From assembly GCF_012911005.2 (NCBI RefSeq), contig NZ_WTVS01000013.1, positions 39,705-103,704 of the forward strand: 64,000 nucleotides of DNA, read 5' to 3'. The stretch comes from Aromatoleum toluolicum (GTDB lineage: Bacteria; Pseudomonadota; Gammaproteobacteria; Burkholderiales; Rhodocyclaceae). The notes beneath the pieces are model-generated. The model worked only from the letters and a program-made list of their open reading frames with translations, was not told the DNA's origin and did no database searches. A program made the translations under genes and the position numbers. This document shows, piece by piece, positions 15,477 to 25,601 of the stretch (positions within the stretch are counted from its first letter, which is position 1; every line of letters starts with the position of its first letter).

Positions 15477-16418
15477 ATGGAAACACGTGCCCATCACGTG
15501 CTGATCGGATTCTTCACCCTGCTGGTGGTCGGGGCAGCGCTGATGTTCGCGCTGTGGCTCGGCAAGACCGACAGCGACAAGCAGTTCCGCACCTACGACG
15601 TCGTCTTCCAGGAGGCGGTCACCGGCCTCTCCAAGGGCAGCACGGTCGAGTTCAACGGCATCAAGATCGGCGACGTGTCGAGCCTGCGGCTCGATCCGCA
15701 GGACCCGCGTCGCGTGTTCGCACGGGTGCGCGTCGATGGCGAGGCGCCGGTGCGCAGCGACACACGGGCGCGCCTCGTCCCTGCCGGGATCACCGGCATC
15801 TCGATCATCCGCCTGAGCAGCGGCGACGATCCGGCGAGCAAGCCGCTCGAAGGCGAAGCCGGACAGGTGCCGGTGATCGTCGCGACGCCGTCGCCGCTCA
15901 GCAAGCTGCTGGCCGACGGCGAGGACGCCATGCTCAATGCGAACCAGGTGCTGCTGCAGGCGCGCGAGCTCTTTTCCGCGGAAAACGTCGATAGCGTCGG
16001 CCGCATGCTGCACAACCTGGAGCAGGCTACCGGCGCGATCGCCTCCCAGCGCGAGGATCTCGCCCGCGCGCTGAAGGAACTGGCCGGTGCGAGCGAGCAG
16101 GCCAACGCGACGCTGGCCGAAGCCGCGAAGCTGGCGAAGGCGACCAACCGGCTCGTCGACGAGCGCGGCGTGCAGACCTTGCAGAGCGCCGAGAACGCCA
16201 TGGCCGCCTTCGAACGCGCGATGGCGAAAGTCGACACGCTGCTCGTCGAAAACCGCGCGCAGCTCGCCACCGGGGTTCGCGGCGCGGCCGAAATCGGGCC
16301 GGCGCTCGCCGAACTGCAGGACACGCTCGTGTCGGTACGAACGATCGCCCGGCAGCTCGAAACCCGGCCCACGGACTACCTGCTGGGCAATGAATCGATG
16401 AAGGAGTTCAAGCCATGA
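15477..16418 (+). CDS. MCE-domain (MlaD-like) substrate-binding protein
   Basis: 313 residues: one N-terminal membrane anchor (about 9-29), an MCE domain (about 38-115; VFQEAVTGLSKGSTVEFNGI, GVDGIEAP-type turn and AGITGISIIRL), then an extended helical region (about 150-300) full of Ala/Glu/Leu heptads. MCE domains form hexameric rings that carry lipid across the periplasm; the long helical tail is like that of PqiB/YebT or mycobacterial-type MCE proteins rather than the short E. coli MlaD. It follows the ATPase gene with no gap and overlaps the lipoprotein gene by 4 bp. Confidence 0.9.
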   Translation: METRAHHVLIGFFTLLVVGAALMFALWLGKTDSDKQFRTYDVVFQEAVTGLSKGSTVEFNGIKIGDVSSLRLDPQDPRRVFARVRVDGEAPVRSDTRARLVPAGITGISIIRLSSGDDPASKPLEGEAGQVPVIVATPSPLSKLLADGEDAMLNANQVLLQARELFSAENVDSVGRMLHNLEQATGAIASQREDLARALKELAGASEQANATLAEAAKLAKATNRLVDERGVQTLQSAENAMAAFERAMAKVDTLLVENRAQLATGVRGAAEIGPALAELQDTLVSVRTIARQLETRPTDYLLGNESMKEFKP

Positions 16419-17068
16419 CCATCGTCTGCCGGAGAGCCAGGCGCGACGGGGCCGTGTCGCGCTGCGCGGTCGTGCTGGCCGCGACGCTGCTCCTTGCCGC
16501 GTGTTCCGTGCTGCCCAAGGCGGAGCCGGTCGACACCTACCTCCTCCCCGGAGCGCCCGATCGCAAGACAGACACCGGCACGCCGCTTCCCGTATCGCTG
16601 CGCGTGGCCAAACCGGCCAGCGGCGTCCACCTCGCCGGGCAGCGCATCGTGGTCATGCCAAAGAACAACCAAGTGAGCGTGTATCACGGCGCAAGCTGGA
16701 GCGAGCCCGCGCCGGTGCTGGTGCGCGACCGCCTGATCGACGCCCTGCGGGCCGACGGCCGGATCGCGGCGCTGAGCAGCGACGAGGCCCGGCTGCAGGC
16801 GGACTATGAAATCGTCAGCGACCTGCGTGCCTTCCAGAGCGAATACCGCGGAGACGTTCCGCAGGCTGTCGTGCGGCTCGACGTCCGCCTGGTCGAGCGC
16901 GAAGGGCGGCGCATCCTCGCCAGCCGCACCTTCGAGTCCGAAGCGCGTGCAGCGGGTGCCGATGTTCCGGCCGTGGTGAATGCCTTCGGCGCGGCTTCGA
17001 CGCGCCTCGCCTCCGAGCTTGCAGCGTGGACGGTGGAGGAGATACGGCGGGTTCCGCCGCGGCAATGA
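16415..17068 (+). CDS. ABC-type auxiliary lipoprotein (PqiC/DUF330-like)
   Basis: 217-residue predicted lipoprotein. The lipobox LLAAC ends at C30 after a hydrophobic signal, and no Asp follows at +2 (Ser), so outer-membrane sorting is expected. The mature part has the PqiC-like pattern (VDTYLLPG, AGQRIVVMPKNNQVSVYHGASW, PAPVLVRDRLIDALRADGRI). It is the last gene of the MCE operon (4-bp overlap with the MlaD-like gene). By analogy with PqiC it would receive or stabilise the MCE tunnel at the outer membrane. No MlaA or MlaC homologue is present here. Confidence 0.87.
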   Translation: MTIVCRRARRDGAVSRCAVVLAATLLLAACSVLPKAEPVDTYLLPGAPDRKTDTGTPLPVSLRVAKPASGVHLAGQRIVVMPKNNQVSVYHGASWSEPAPVLVRDRLIDALRADGRIAALSSDEARLQADYEIVSDLRAFQSEYRGDVPQAVVRLDVRLVEREGRRILASRTFESEARAAGADVPAVVNAFGAASTRLASELAAWTVEEIRRVPPRQ

Positions 17069-17119
17069 TGCCGCCCGCAGGTTGGGTGGCCGTGCCGGGC
17101 GGCAGGGAAGGGCAGGGCC

Positions 17120-17572
17120 CTACTTGCGGTGTGACTCCTGCCACTTGTCGAGCGAAACCAGCACCCTGTCCAACAGCGTGTGAAGGTGGTTCCAGTCCTC
17201 GCTGCTTAGATCCGCGAACATCTCGCGTTCGAGCCCCCGGCCGATCAGTTCGCCCTCGCGCCAGACCCGCATGCCGACGTCGGTCAGCGCGAGGTGCTGC
17301 TGACGGTTGTCGTTGACGTTGGGGCTGCGCGTGATGAGGCCGCGTTCCTCGAGAAATGCGATGTTCTTCGACAGCAGCGTCTTGTCGAGGACCAGCATGT
17401 TGCCGAGATCCTTCGCCGTGATGCCGGGGTGGTCGTGAAGGAGGCGCAGCACGCGCAGCTCGCGAACACCGAGGCCGAAGGCCTTCTTGTAATACGTGTT
17501 GCCCGCCTTGATCGAGATGGTCTTGATCAGGTCGAGCTTGTAGGTGAGGTAGGGCGCGTTGGTGTCGTTCAT
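17120..17572 (-). CDS. MarR-family transcriptional regulator
   Basis: 150-residue winged-helix regulator of normal MarR length. The recognition region ITAKDLGNMLVLDKTLLSK and the wing RGLITRSPNVNDNRQQHLALT are characteristic. Start taken at ATG 17572 (a GTG precedes it in frame; no strong Shine-Dalgarno for either). It is separated from recJ by 233 bp that contain a dyad likely to be its operator and the relic of an amidohydrolase gene; the loss of that neighbour may have left the regulator without its original target. Confidence 0.88.
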   Translation of the reverse strand: MNDTNAPYLTYKLDLIKTISIKAGNTYYKKAFGLGVRELRVLRLLHDHPGITAKDLGNMLVLDKTLLSKNIAFLEERGLITRSPNVNDNRQQHLALTDVGMRVWREGELIGRGLEREMFADLSSEDWNHLHTLLDRVLVSLDKWQESHRK

Positions 17573-17628
17573 CACAATGCGTTGCCGGCACAATGTCGCC
17601 CGGAAAACTCCGTTGGCGTGAAAAAGGA

Positions 17629-17650
17629 CAACTCCATTATGACGGAGTTG
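17629..17650 (-). promoter_or_regulatory. Dyad upstream of the MarR gene (candidate operator)
   Basis: CAACTCC-N8-GGAGTTG, a perfect inverted repeat with 7-bp arms, lies 57 bp upstream of the MarR start. On the minus strand its centre reads CATAAT, a plausible -10, so binding would block transcription. A further half-site-like AACTCCG occurs at 17606-17612. Confidence 0.5.
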
Positions 17651-17687
17651 CCCCGGCCGGAATAGCGCGAGCTGATGTTTCCCGATC

Positions 17688-17780
17688 TCAGCGCAGGAAG
17701 GATTCCGCAAGTGCGACCCAATATGCCGCGCCGACCGGCAGGTTGCGGTCGTCGAAGTCGTACTGCGGTGAGCCGGTGGG
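17688..17780 (-). pseudogene. C-terminal relic of an M20 amidohydrolase (hippurate hydrolase-like)
   Basis: On the minus strand 17780-17688 translates as PTGSPQYDFDDRNLPVGAAY followed by WVALAESFLR and a stop. This matches the C-terminal end of M20-family amidohydrolases (family pattern HNPxYDFNDxxLPxGAxYWxxLAExxL). There is no start codon and nothing of the catalytic domain; the open frame upstream merges into the end of recJ. I read it as the last ~30 codons of a deleted gene. Recognition is by eye from the motif. Confidence 0.6.
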
Positions 17781-17805
17781 GATCGTCCGCCGCGGCGGAC
17801 GCGGC

Positions 17806-19497
17806 TCAGGCCGCTTCGAAGTGCTCCAGCATCAGCTGCAGACTCGTAATGCCGTTGTATTCGTTCGGCGCCAGGCGGAATGCCGCCCGGATCTGCTGTG
17901 GCGCGCCCTCGGCAAAGTTGAAGCGGATGCCGTCGAAGCGCACATTGTTCTTCGACAGCTGCAGCTTCAGGTGCTTGTCCTTGAGCAGGCGCTGGTTGTC
18001 GACGCGGAACACGTCGTCGAACAGCGGCGCCGGGAAGCCCTGGCCCCAGATGTCCTGCTCGATCAACCGCGCGGCCTCCAGGCTCATGTAGGCGGTCTCG
18101 AGCGGTCCGTCGGTGTCGAGCGTGCGGGTCAGGTCCGCGGGTTCCACGAGGGATCGGACCGTTTCCTCGAACACGCGCTGGAAGCGGTCGTAGTCCGTCT
18201 CGCGGATCGTCAGGCCTGCCGCCATCGAATGCCCGCCGAAGCGCAGAATCAGATCGGGATATTGCTTGCTCACCAGATCGAGGGCGTCGCGCAGATGCAG
18301 GTTCTGGATCGAGCGCCCGGAGCCCTTCAGCTGCCCCTCGTCGCCGCGTGCGAAGGCGATCACCGGGCGGTGCAGCCTCTCCTTGATCCGGCCGGCGACG
18401 ATCCCGATCACGCCCTGGTGCCAGTCCGGTTCGAACAGGCTGATGCTGGCGCAATTGCCGGGATCGAAATCCGCCAGGCGCGCGAGCGCCCCTTCCTGCA
18501 TGTCCTGCTCGATGCCGCGTCGTTCGCGGTTCAGCCGGTCGAGTTCCTGTGCGATGTTGAGCGCCCGGCCCATGTCGTCGGTGATCAGGCATTCGATGCC
18601 GAGGCTCATGTCCGACAGGCGGCCGGCGGCGTTCAGGCGCGGGCCGAGCCCGAATCCCATGTCGAAGGTGCTCGCGCGCAAAGCCTCGCGGCCGGCGACG
18701 GAGAACAGCGCGCGAATGCCGGGCTGCATGCGGTCGGCGCGCATCCGCGCGAGGCCTTGCGACACGAGAATGCGGTTGTTGTGATCGAGCTTCACCACGT
18801 CGGCGACCGTGCCGAGGGCCACGAGATCCAGCAGTTCGCCGAGGTTCGGCTCCTGGCGTCCGGCAAACGCGCCGCGTTCGCGCAGTTCTGCGCGCAGGGC
18901 GAGCATGGTGTAGAACATCACGCCGACGCCGGCGAGCGATTTGCTCGGGAAGTCGCAACCGGGCTGGTTCGGGTTCACGATCACGTCGGCATCGGGGAGC
19001 GTGTCGCCCGGCAGGTGGTGATCGGTGATCACCGTCGCCATGCCGTAGCTGCGCGCCGCGGCAACGCCCTCCACGCTGGCGATGCCGTTGTCGACGGTGA
19101 TCAGGACGTCGGGCTCCATGCGCGCGGCCAACTCGACGATGGCGGGCGTCAGGCCGTAGCCGTACTCGAAGCGGTTCGGCACCAAGTAGCCGACATCCGC
19201 GCCGAAGGCACGCAGCGCCCGCACGCCGACCGCGCAGGCCGTTGCGCCGTCGCAGTCGTAGTCGGCGACGATCACCATGCGCGCGTCGGCCTCGATCGCA
19301 TCGGCCAGGAGCGCGGCGGCATCCTGCGCGCCCTTCAGCGCTGCGGGCGGAATCAGGGCCTTGAGCGAGTAGTCGAGTTCCTCGCGGCGTGAAATGCCGC
19401 GCGCAGCATAGATGCGGGCGAGCAGCGGATGGGTGCCGGCGTCGATCAGGCGCTGCATGGAGCGGGGTGGAATCGCCCGCGGTTGGATTCGGGTCAT
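17806..19497 (-). CDS. recJ: Single-stranded-DNA-specific exonuclease RecJ
   Basis: 563-residue 5'-3' ssDNA exonuclease used in recombination and mismatch repair. DHH-family motifs are complete: VADYDCDGATA (about 77-87), ITVDNGI, DHH (159-161, VITDHHLPG), and the DHHA1 motif GGHSMAAG, followed by the RecJ OB-fold. A longer in-frame start exists 31 codons upstream inside the preceding gene, but MTRIQPRAIPPRSM at 19497 overlaps the preceding stop by 4 bp and gives the normal length. The order RpfE-like then recJ is conserved in Xanthomonas and other proteobacteria. Confidence 0.97.
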   Translation of the reverse strand: MTRIQPRAIPPRSMQRLIDAGTHPLLARIYAARGISRREELDYSLKALIPPAALKGAQDAAALLADAIEADARMVIVADYDCDGATACAVGVRALRAFGADVGYLVPNRFEYGYGLTPAIVELAARMEPDVLITVDNGIASVEGVAAARSYGMATVITDHHLPGDTLPDADVIVNPNQPGCDFPSKSLAGVGVMFYTMLALRAELRERGAFAGRQEPNLGELLDLVALGTVADVVKLDHNNRILVSQGLARMRADRMQPGIRALFSVAGREALRASTFDMGFGLGPRLNAAGRLSDMSLGIECLITDDMGRALNIAQELDRLNRERRGIEQDMQEGALARLADFDPGNCASISLFEPDWHQGVIGIVAGRIKERLHRPVIAFARGDEGQLKGSGRSIQNLHLRDALDLVSKQYPDLILRFGGHSMAAGLTIRETDYDRFQRVFEETVRSLVEPADLTRTLDTDGPLETAYMSLEAARLIEQDIWGQGFPAPLFDDVFRVDNQRLLKDKHLKLQLSKNNVRFDGIRFNFAEGAPQQIRAAFRLAPNEYNGITSLQLMLEHFEAA

Positions 19498-20558
19498 CGT
19501 GTGCCTGAGTGGTGTTGGGGGCTGGCGTCGGCAGGCGCGATCGACTTCAGCAACGTGTCCAGCGGCAGGGGCTTGCGCCAGAACTTCCATGCATCAGCGG
19601 CGCGCACCTCGAGTTCGAGCGTCCCGCGGTCGCCCGGCGCCGAGATCTTCAGCCCTCGCAGGCGCTTGCTGCGCAGGGCCGCCGCGAGCGGCGCGAACCA
19701 GGTGTGTTCGAGCTTCGCGAGCCGGGTTCTCCAGCTGTCGATGTCGAGATGGAGCGCAGGCAACAGCAGATCGTCGAGCACGACCAGCGAGTCACTTTCG
19801 AGGGCCTTGGCGCAATCGGGCGCGACGACGGTGCAGCCTGCTGCGAGGGCGAAGCCGCGCATCAACGGATCATCCGCCTGGATGGCGCGTGCGGCCGACT
19901 GCGGCGCGGGCCGCGACTCGCCGGCACCCCAGAACCAGAGGCTGTTCGCCGGTCGGTGACCGGCGGCCTCGCGCGCCTGATTGACTGGATGGTTGTGCAG
20001 CACGACCTGCAGTTCGTTCATCGTGCGCTGCCACAGGCGGGCGTCCTCGCCTTCCGGCAGGAAATCGCGCACCGGGCGGCCCACCGCGTCGTGCAGCGGA
20101 AAGAAGCGTGCGCGGGCCGGGGTCGCGAGGCGCAGATACCAGCGGTTCGGCGTGGCAGCCGCGAAGGTGCCGAGGTCGCCGAAGGTGTCGTTCAGGGACG
20201 CGATCAGCGCCGCAACATCCTCGGGTTGGAGTTCGTCGGCTGGAAATTCGCTGAGCAGCAGGTGCTCGCGCGCGAACGAGAGGCAGACCGGGTCCGCGCA
20301 CAGCCACTCCGTGCCGACGGCAGGGGCAGGCAGGGCGGGTTCTCCCAGCCTGCGCAGTGCTGCGAGCGGAAGGGTTCCTGCATCGTCGGGGTAGCCCATC
20401 AGTCGCGCGAGCTGCGCGTCGAGCGGTTCGAAGGGCGCGAAGCTGCGCTTTCCCTGGCCGAGCAGCCACGCAAGCGAAGTCAGTTCGAGGCCCGAGGCGG
20501 GGCCGAGGGCGGAAACCGCCGGCCAGATCAGGCCGGGGACGACAAGATGAATCTGCAT
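19494..20558 (-). CDS. RpfE-like protein (phosphoglycerate-mutase-like, COG4255 type)
   Basis: 354-residue cytoplasmic protein recognised by its context (directly before recJ with a 4-bp overlap) and by family segments such as LTSLAWLLGQG, LPEGEDARLWQRTMNELQVV, and NSLWFWGAGE. Homologues in Xanthomonas are called RpfE and annotated as regulatory or phosphoglycerate-mutase-like, without proven biochemistry. The NSLWFWGGG-type motif resembles metal-dependent phosphoglycerate mutase/alkaline phosphatase superfamily proteins. Function should be regarded as unknown. Confidence 0.75.
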   Translation of the reverse strand: MQIHLVVPGLIWPAVSALGPASGLELTSLAWLLGQGKRSFAPFEPLDAQLARLMGYPDDAGTLPLAALRRLGEPALPAPAVGTEWLCADPVCLSFAREHLLLSEFPADELQPEDVAALIASLNDTFGDLGTFAAATPNRWYLRLATPARARFFPLHDAVGRPVRDFLPEGEDARLWQRTMNELQVVLHNHPVNQAREAAGHRPANSLWFWGAGESRPAPQSAARAIQADDPLMRGFALAAGCTVVAPDCAKALESDSLVVLDDLLLPALHLDIDSWRTRLAKLEHTWFAPLAAALRSKRLRGLKISAPGDRGTLELEVRAADAWKFWRKPLPLDTLLKSIAPADASPQHHSGTR

Positions 20559-20642
20559 GGGGCGCCGGGTGAAATTCCGCGGCGGAGTCTAGCATACCGG
20601 CCCGCCCGCCCCGAACGTGGAACGCCGGGTACGGACGGAAAC

Positions 20643-20657
20643 GGGGCACGTGGCCCC
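20643..20657 (-). terminator. Hairpin directly after the HiPIP stop codon
   Basis: GGGGC-ACGTG-GCCCC is a perfect 5-bp stem with 5-nt loop that begins at the base after the HiPIP stop on the minus strand and is followed by GTTTCC. It is a plausible but weak intrinsic terminator or attenuator, since the T-tract is short. Confidence 0.4.
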
Positions 20658-20921
20658 TTACGCCTTTTTCGCCCAGGCGATGCAGTAGCCGTTCGGCGAG
20701 ATCTCGGTGTCGTTGGGGAAGACCTTACAGCCGCCCGGGGCGGTCGGCGACGCACCCGGAACGAACAGGTTGCAGTCGGTGCATTTCTTGTCGCCTTCGG
20801 GGGTGTCCTTGTATTTCATCGACGTGCGGATACCGTCGTTTTTCGCAGCCAAGGCAACGATCGGAATCAATGCGAGGGTCATGCCACCCATTTTCAGCAT
20901 GTTGCGGCGAGACTGATTCAT
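20658..20921 (-). CDS. High-potential iron-sulfur protein (HiPIP)
   Basis: 87-residue precursor of a periplasmic electron carrier. A short Tat signal (RRNMLKMGG then a hydrophobic stretch to about Ala26) is followed by the four cluster ligands C47, C50, C65 and C80 in the HiPIP spacing (KCTDCNLF, GGCKVF, GYCIAW). It binds one [4Fe-4S]3+/2+ cluster and in related bacteria donates electrons to cytochrome oxidases, reaction centres or nitrite/nitric oxide reduction. Strong ribosome-binding site GGAG 7 bp before ATG. It has its own promoter (20961-20989) and a hairpin after the stop, so it is likely monocistronic. Confidence 0.95.
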   Translation of the reverse strand: MNQSRRNMLKMGGMTLALIPIVALAAKNDGIRTSMKYKDTPEGDKKCTDCNLFVPGASPTAPGGCKVFPNDTEISPNGYCIAWAKKA

Positions 20922-20960
20922 CGGACTCTCCTGTTTTCTGGCCCACGTCGGGCGACAGGT

Positions 20961-20989
20961 ATTATCGCTATGAAATACAGATATCCCAA
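20961..20989 (-). promoter_or_regulatory. Sigma70-type promoter for the HiPIP gene
   Basis: On the minus strand TTGGGA (-35, 20984-20989) and GATAAT (-10, 20961-20966) are spaced by exactly 17 bp. The predicted transcript starts about 30-35 nt upstream of the HiPIP start codon. Confidence 0.6.
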
Positions 20990-21064
20990 TTGAATTTATT
21001 GGTGACCCCGGCGGTTGTGTGCGGTGCTTCGCTATTGGCCGGGTGAGCAGCCCCGAAAATGATC

Positions 21065-21105
21065 CGGGCGCCGCGGAACCATCACTGATGGCCCCGGGGC
21101 GCCCG
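21065..21105 (-). terminator. Long hairpin downstream of the universal stress protein gene
   Basis: CGGGCGCC (21065-21072) pairs perfectly with GGCGCCCG (21098-21105); inside, CCATCA/TGATGG extends the structure. On the minus strand it lies 45 bp after the usp stop and is followed by GATCATTTT, a short T-tract, so it is a likely transcription terminator. Confidence 0.5.
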
Positions 21106-21149
21106 TAAATGGGACTAAGCGCAGATGCCCTTGCGGCACCCGGTCCGGC

Positions 21150-21617
21150 TTATTTCCCGCGCACCAGCACCAGCGAAGTGGTGGCGAGGCGAACCAGATC
21201 CTCGGCCACGTTGCCGACGAACAAGCGCGCGAAACCGCGGCGCCCATGCGTTCCGGCAACGATCACGTCCGCCTGCCAGGCGTTCGCGCCTTCGACGATC
21301 CATTCGGCGACGCGCTTGTGCGCGAGTTCGATCTTGTCGTCGCTTTCGAGCAGCGCCGAGTCGGCCTGCACACCCGCGTCGGCGGCCTTCTTCACTGCGG
21401 CTTCGAGCAGGGCGTTGCCAGCCTTGCGCATGGCTTCCTCGACCTGCGCGACATCGAGCAGCGCCTCCAGTCCGACCGTGCTGCGCACGGGCGCCTCGTC
21501 GGCGACGTGCACGATGCGCAGGGCTGCACCGAGAGCCTTGGCGAGCGTGATAGCCTCGTCCAGGGCGGCGTTGGAGGTCGCGCTGTCATCGACCGCGACC
21601 AGAATCCTCTTGTACAT
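21150..21617 (-). CDS. Universal stress protein (UspA family)
   Basis: 155-residue single-domain USP. The N-terminal MYKRILVAVDDSATS strand with its Asp and the C-terminal nucleotide-loop GTHGRRGFARLFVGNVAEDL are typical of ATP-binding USPs, which aid survival during starvation and other stress. GGAG lies 8 bp before ATG. It stands alone between the HiPIP gene and the lactate permease gene, all on the minus strand, separated by hairpins on both sides, so it is probably a single-gene unit. Confidence 0.93.
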   Translation of the reverse strand: MYKRILVAVDDSATSNAALDEAITLAKALGAALRIVHVADEAPVRSTVGLEALLDVAQVEEAMRKAGNALLEAAVKKAADAGVQADSALLESDDKIELAHKRVAEWIVEGANAWQADVIVAGTHGRRGFARLFVGNVAEDLVRLATTSLVLVRGK

Positions 21618-21658
21618 GTGATGCTCCGATGAATACGGGATGGTTGGTTTTCGCGCAG

Positions 21659-21689
21659 GGCCGGCGCCGTCCTGAACGGGGCGCCGGCC
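21659..21689 (-). terminator. Perfect 10-bp hairpin after lldP
   Basis: GGCCGGCGCC (21659-21668) and GGCGCCGGCC (21680-21689) form a perfect stem around an 11-nt loop, 14 bp past the lldP stop. There is no T-tract on the lldP strand, so termination is likely but unproven; the hairpin also lies in the leader upstream of the usp start. Confidence 0.45.
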
Positions 21690-21703
21690 GCAGCCCGCCG
21701 CCG

Positions 21704-23383
<1,680 letters not shown>

Positions 23384-23459
23384 GTTCGTGTGCCCCCGTC
23401 GTATTTGTTTGAAGGACCGTGAACAGAATTCCCGGTGCGGCGCGAACGATACGTAGAAG

Positions 23460-23470
23460 TTGTCAGACAA
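23460..23470 (-). promoter_or_regulatory. Candidate LldR-type (GntR/FadR family) operator upstream of lldP
   Basis: TTGTCAGACAA is a perfect 11-bp palindrome fitting the TNGTNNNACNA pattern of FadR-subfamily GntR regulators, the family of the lactate regulator LldR. It lies 77 bp upstream of the lldP GTG. The regulator gene itself is not in the window. Confidence 0.4.
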
Positions 23471-23475
23471 GCTAC

Positions 23476-23504
23476 GCGGGTATTCCCTGTTCGGGGAAAC
23501 CCGC
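23476..23504. promoter_or_regulatory. Strong imperfect hairpin in the lldP-lolC divergent region
   Basis: GCGGGT-A-TTCCC (23476-23487) pairs with GGGAA-ACCCGC (23494-23504), an 11-bp stem with one bulged base and a 6-nt loop. It lies next to the candidate LldR site, 135 bp before lolC. No T-tract follows on either strand, so a protein-binding or mRNA-leader role is as likely as termination. Confidence 0.4.
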
Positions 23505-23638
23505 ATGGCGTGTGCATTGACGCTGGAAGGATCCGGGCAGGCGACGCCGGGCGCGGGATGCGCAAACTCCCAATTCCGCGACGCACAGGGCACAATGCCG
23601 GGTTTCCCGACAAATACCGGCGGCTTCCGGCCGAAGCA

Positions 23639-24892
23639 ATGCGATACGAATTACTGGTTGGACTGCGTTACACCCGGTCGCGAAAACGTGCCCAGGGTCG
23701 CAATCGCTTCATTTCCTTCATCTCCCTGGTGTCGATGCTGGGCACGGGCCTGGGCATCGCGGCGCTGATCGTCGTGCTCTCAGTGATGAACGGTTTCCAG
23801 GAAGAGTTGCGCACGCGCATTCTGGGGGTCGCCTCGCATATCCAGATTTCCGGTCCCGGCGGCGAACTCGAGTCGTGGCAGCAAGTGGCCGACGAGGCGG
23901 GGCGGCATCCGGATGTGCGGGCGGCGGCGCCGTATGTCCAGGAGCAAGCCATGCTGTCCTACGAGCAGGCGGTGCGCGGCACGCTCGTGCGCGGCGTGCT
24001 CCCGGACGCCGAGGAGAAGGTGGCGGACTTTGCGCGCTACATGCGCGCGGGCCGTTTCGACGCGCTGCAGCCCGGACGCTTCGGCATCGTACTGGGGCGC
24101 GACCTGGCTTTCGCTCTGCGCGTGCAGGTCGGCGACAAGGTGACCCTCATCGCGCCGCAGGGGCTCGTGACGCCGGCCGCAGTGCTGCCGCGGGTCAAGC
24201 AGTTCGAGGTGGTCGGCATCTTCGAGGCCGGCATGTACGAATACGATTCGGGACTGGCGCTCGTGCACATGCAGGACGCGCAGGTGCTGTACCGGCTGGA
24301 CGAGCGAGTGAGCGGCGTGCGTCTCAAGCTCGACGACCTCTTCGCCGCGCCGCGCGTAGCCCGGGAACTGGTCGGATCGATGGAATCCGACCTTGCCGTC
24401 AGCGACTGGACGCGCAGCCACGCGAATTTCTTCCGGGCAGTGGCGCTGGAGAAGACGATGATGACGATCATCCTCTTCCTGATCGTCGCGGTCGCGGCCT
24501 TCAACATCGTCTCGACGCTGGTGATGGCGGTGCAGGAAAAGTACGCGGACATCGCGATCCTGCGCACGCTGGGCGCAAGCCCCGGTTCCATCATGGCGAT
24601 CTTCGTGCTGCAGGGAGCGATCATCGGACTCGTAGGCCTTGCGGGCGGCGTGATCGGCGGCCTGCTGCTGGCCAACAACCTCGACGTGATCATCCCCGCG
24701 CTCGAGACGCTGACCGGCGCGACGCTGTGGAACAAGGAGGTTTACTACATCAGCGAGCTGCCGTCGAAAGTGCTGCCGTCGGACGTCGTCACCATCGTGT
24801 CGGTGTCCTTCGTCCTGACCCTGGTTGCGACCCTGTATCCGAGCTGGCGCGCGAGCCGCGTGAATCCAGCCGAGGCGCTGCGCTATGAGTGA
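23639..24892 (+). CDS. lolC: Lipoprotein-releasing ABC permease LolC/LolE
   Basis: 417-residue permease of the Lol system, which extracts outer-membrane-destined lipoproteins from the inner membrane and hands them to LolA. Typical N-terminus [17 protein letters not shown], one helix (about 25-50), a periplasmic MacB-PCD-like domain, and three C-terminal helices (about 270-300, 315-345, 375-400) with the FtsX core. Only one permease gene precedes lolD, so here a single LolC/E-type (LolF-like) subunit probably homodimerises, unless a lolE lies elsewhere. The frame is open upstream but ATG 23639 gives the conserved start. The lolD start overlaps its end by 8 bp. Confidence 0.93.
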   Translation: MRYELLVGLRYTRSRKRAQGRNRFISFISLVSMLGTGLGIAALIVVLSVMNGFQEELRTRILGVASHIQISGPGGELESWQQVADEAGRHPDVRAAAPYVQEQAMLSYEQAVRGTLVRGVLPDAEEKVADFARYMRAGRFDALQPGRFGIVLGRDLAFALRVQVGDKVTLIAPQGLVTPAAVLPRVKQFEVVGIFEAGMYEYDSGLALVHMQDAQVLYRLDERVSGVRLKLDDLFAAPRVARELVGSMESDLAVSDWTRSHANFFRAVALEKTMMTIILFLIVAVAAFNIVSTLVMAVQEKYADIAILRTLGASPGSIMAIFVLQGAIIGLVGLAGGVIGGLLLANNLDVIIPALETLTGATLWNKEVYYISELPSKVLPSDVVTIVSVSFVLTLVATLYPSWRASRVNPAEALRYE

Positions 24893-25571
24893 GCCGATGA
24901 ACGATACCGTACTGGCCTGCCGCGGCCTGTCCAAGAGCTTCCGCGAGGGTGCCGATGCCGTGCGCGTGCTGCACGAGGTGACACTCGAGGTGAAGCGCGG
25001 CGAGCGGCTGTCCATCGTGGGGGCGTCCGGTTCGGGCAAGAGCACCCTGCTGCATCTGCTGGGCGGGCTGGACGTGCCGGGCGCGGGCTCGGTGGAGCTG
25101 ATGGGACGCGAGTTCTCGCGCATGTCGGATGCCGAGCGGGGCGAGGCACGCAATGAACGGCTGGGCTTCGTGTACCAGTTCCATCATCTGCTGCCCGAGT
25201 TCTCGGCCCTGGAGAATGTCGCGATGCCCCTCTACATCCGGCGTCTCGACCGGACCGAAGCAGACGCGCGCGCCGAAGCCATGCTCAAGGAGGTCGGGCT
25301 CGGCCATCGGCTCGACCACACGCCGGGCGAACTCTCCGGGGGCGAGCGCCAGCGCGCCGCAATCGCGCGTGCGCTGGTGACGCAACCGGCCTGCGTGCTG
25401 GCCGACGAGCCGACCGGCAACCTCGACCGCAAAACCGCCGAGGTGATCTTCGACCTGATGCTGAGTCTCAACGAGCGGCACGCGACCAGCTTCGTCATCG
25501 TCACGCACGATGAGGGCCTGGCGCGTCGCACGCAGCGCACCCTGCGTCTCGAGGACGGGCGGCTGATCTGA
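24885..25571 (+). CDS. lolD: Lipoprotein-releasing system ATP-binding protein LolD
   Basis: 228-residue cytoplasmic ATPase partner of LolC. Walker [10 protein letters not shown] (46-54), the Lol-typical Q-loop [13 protein letters not shown] (about 94-106, the so-called Lol motif region), signature LSGGERQR (150-157) and Walker [13 protein letters not shown] are intact. ATG at 24885 overlaps the lolC stop; a second ATG four codons later is possible. The Lol motif distinguishes it from MacB-type ATPases such as the one at 6282-6989. Confidence 0.96.
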   Translation: MSEPMNDTVLACRGLSKSFREGADAVRVLHEVTLEVKRGERLSIVGASGSGKSTLLHLLGGLDVPGAGSVELMGREFSRMSDAERGEARNERLGFVYQFHHLLPEFSALENVAMPLYIRRLDRTEADARAEAMLKEVGLGHRLDHTPGELSGGERQRAAIARALVTQPACVLADEPTGNLDRKTAEVIFDLMLSLNERHATSFVIVTHDEGLARRTQRTLRLEDGRLI

Positions 25572-25601
25572 AACGGCGCGCTGCGCTCCCGAACCGCGTG
25601 C

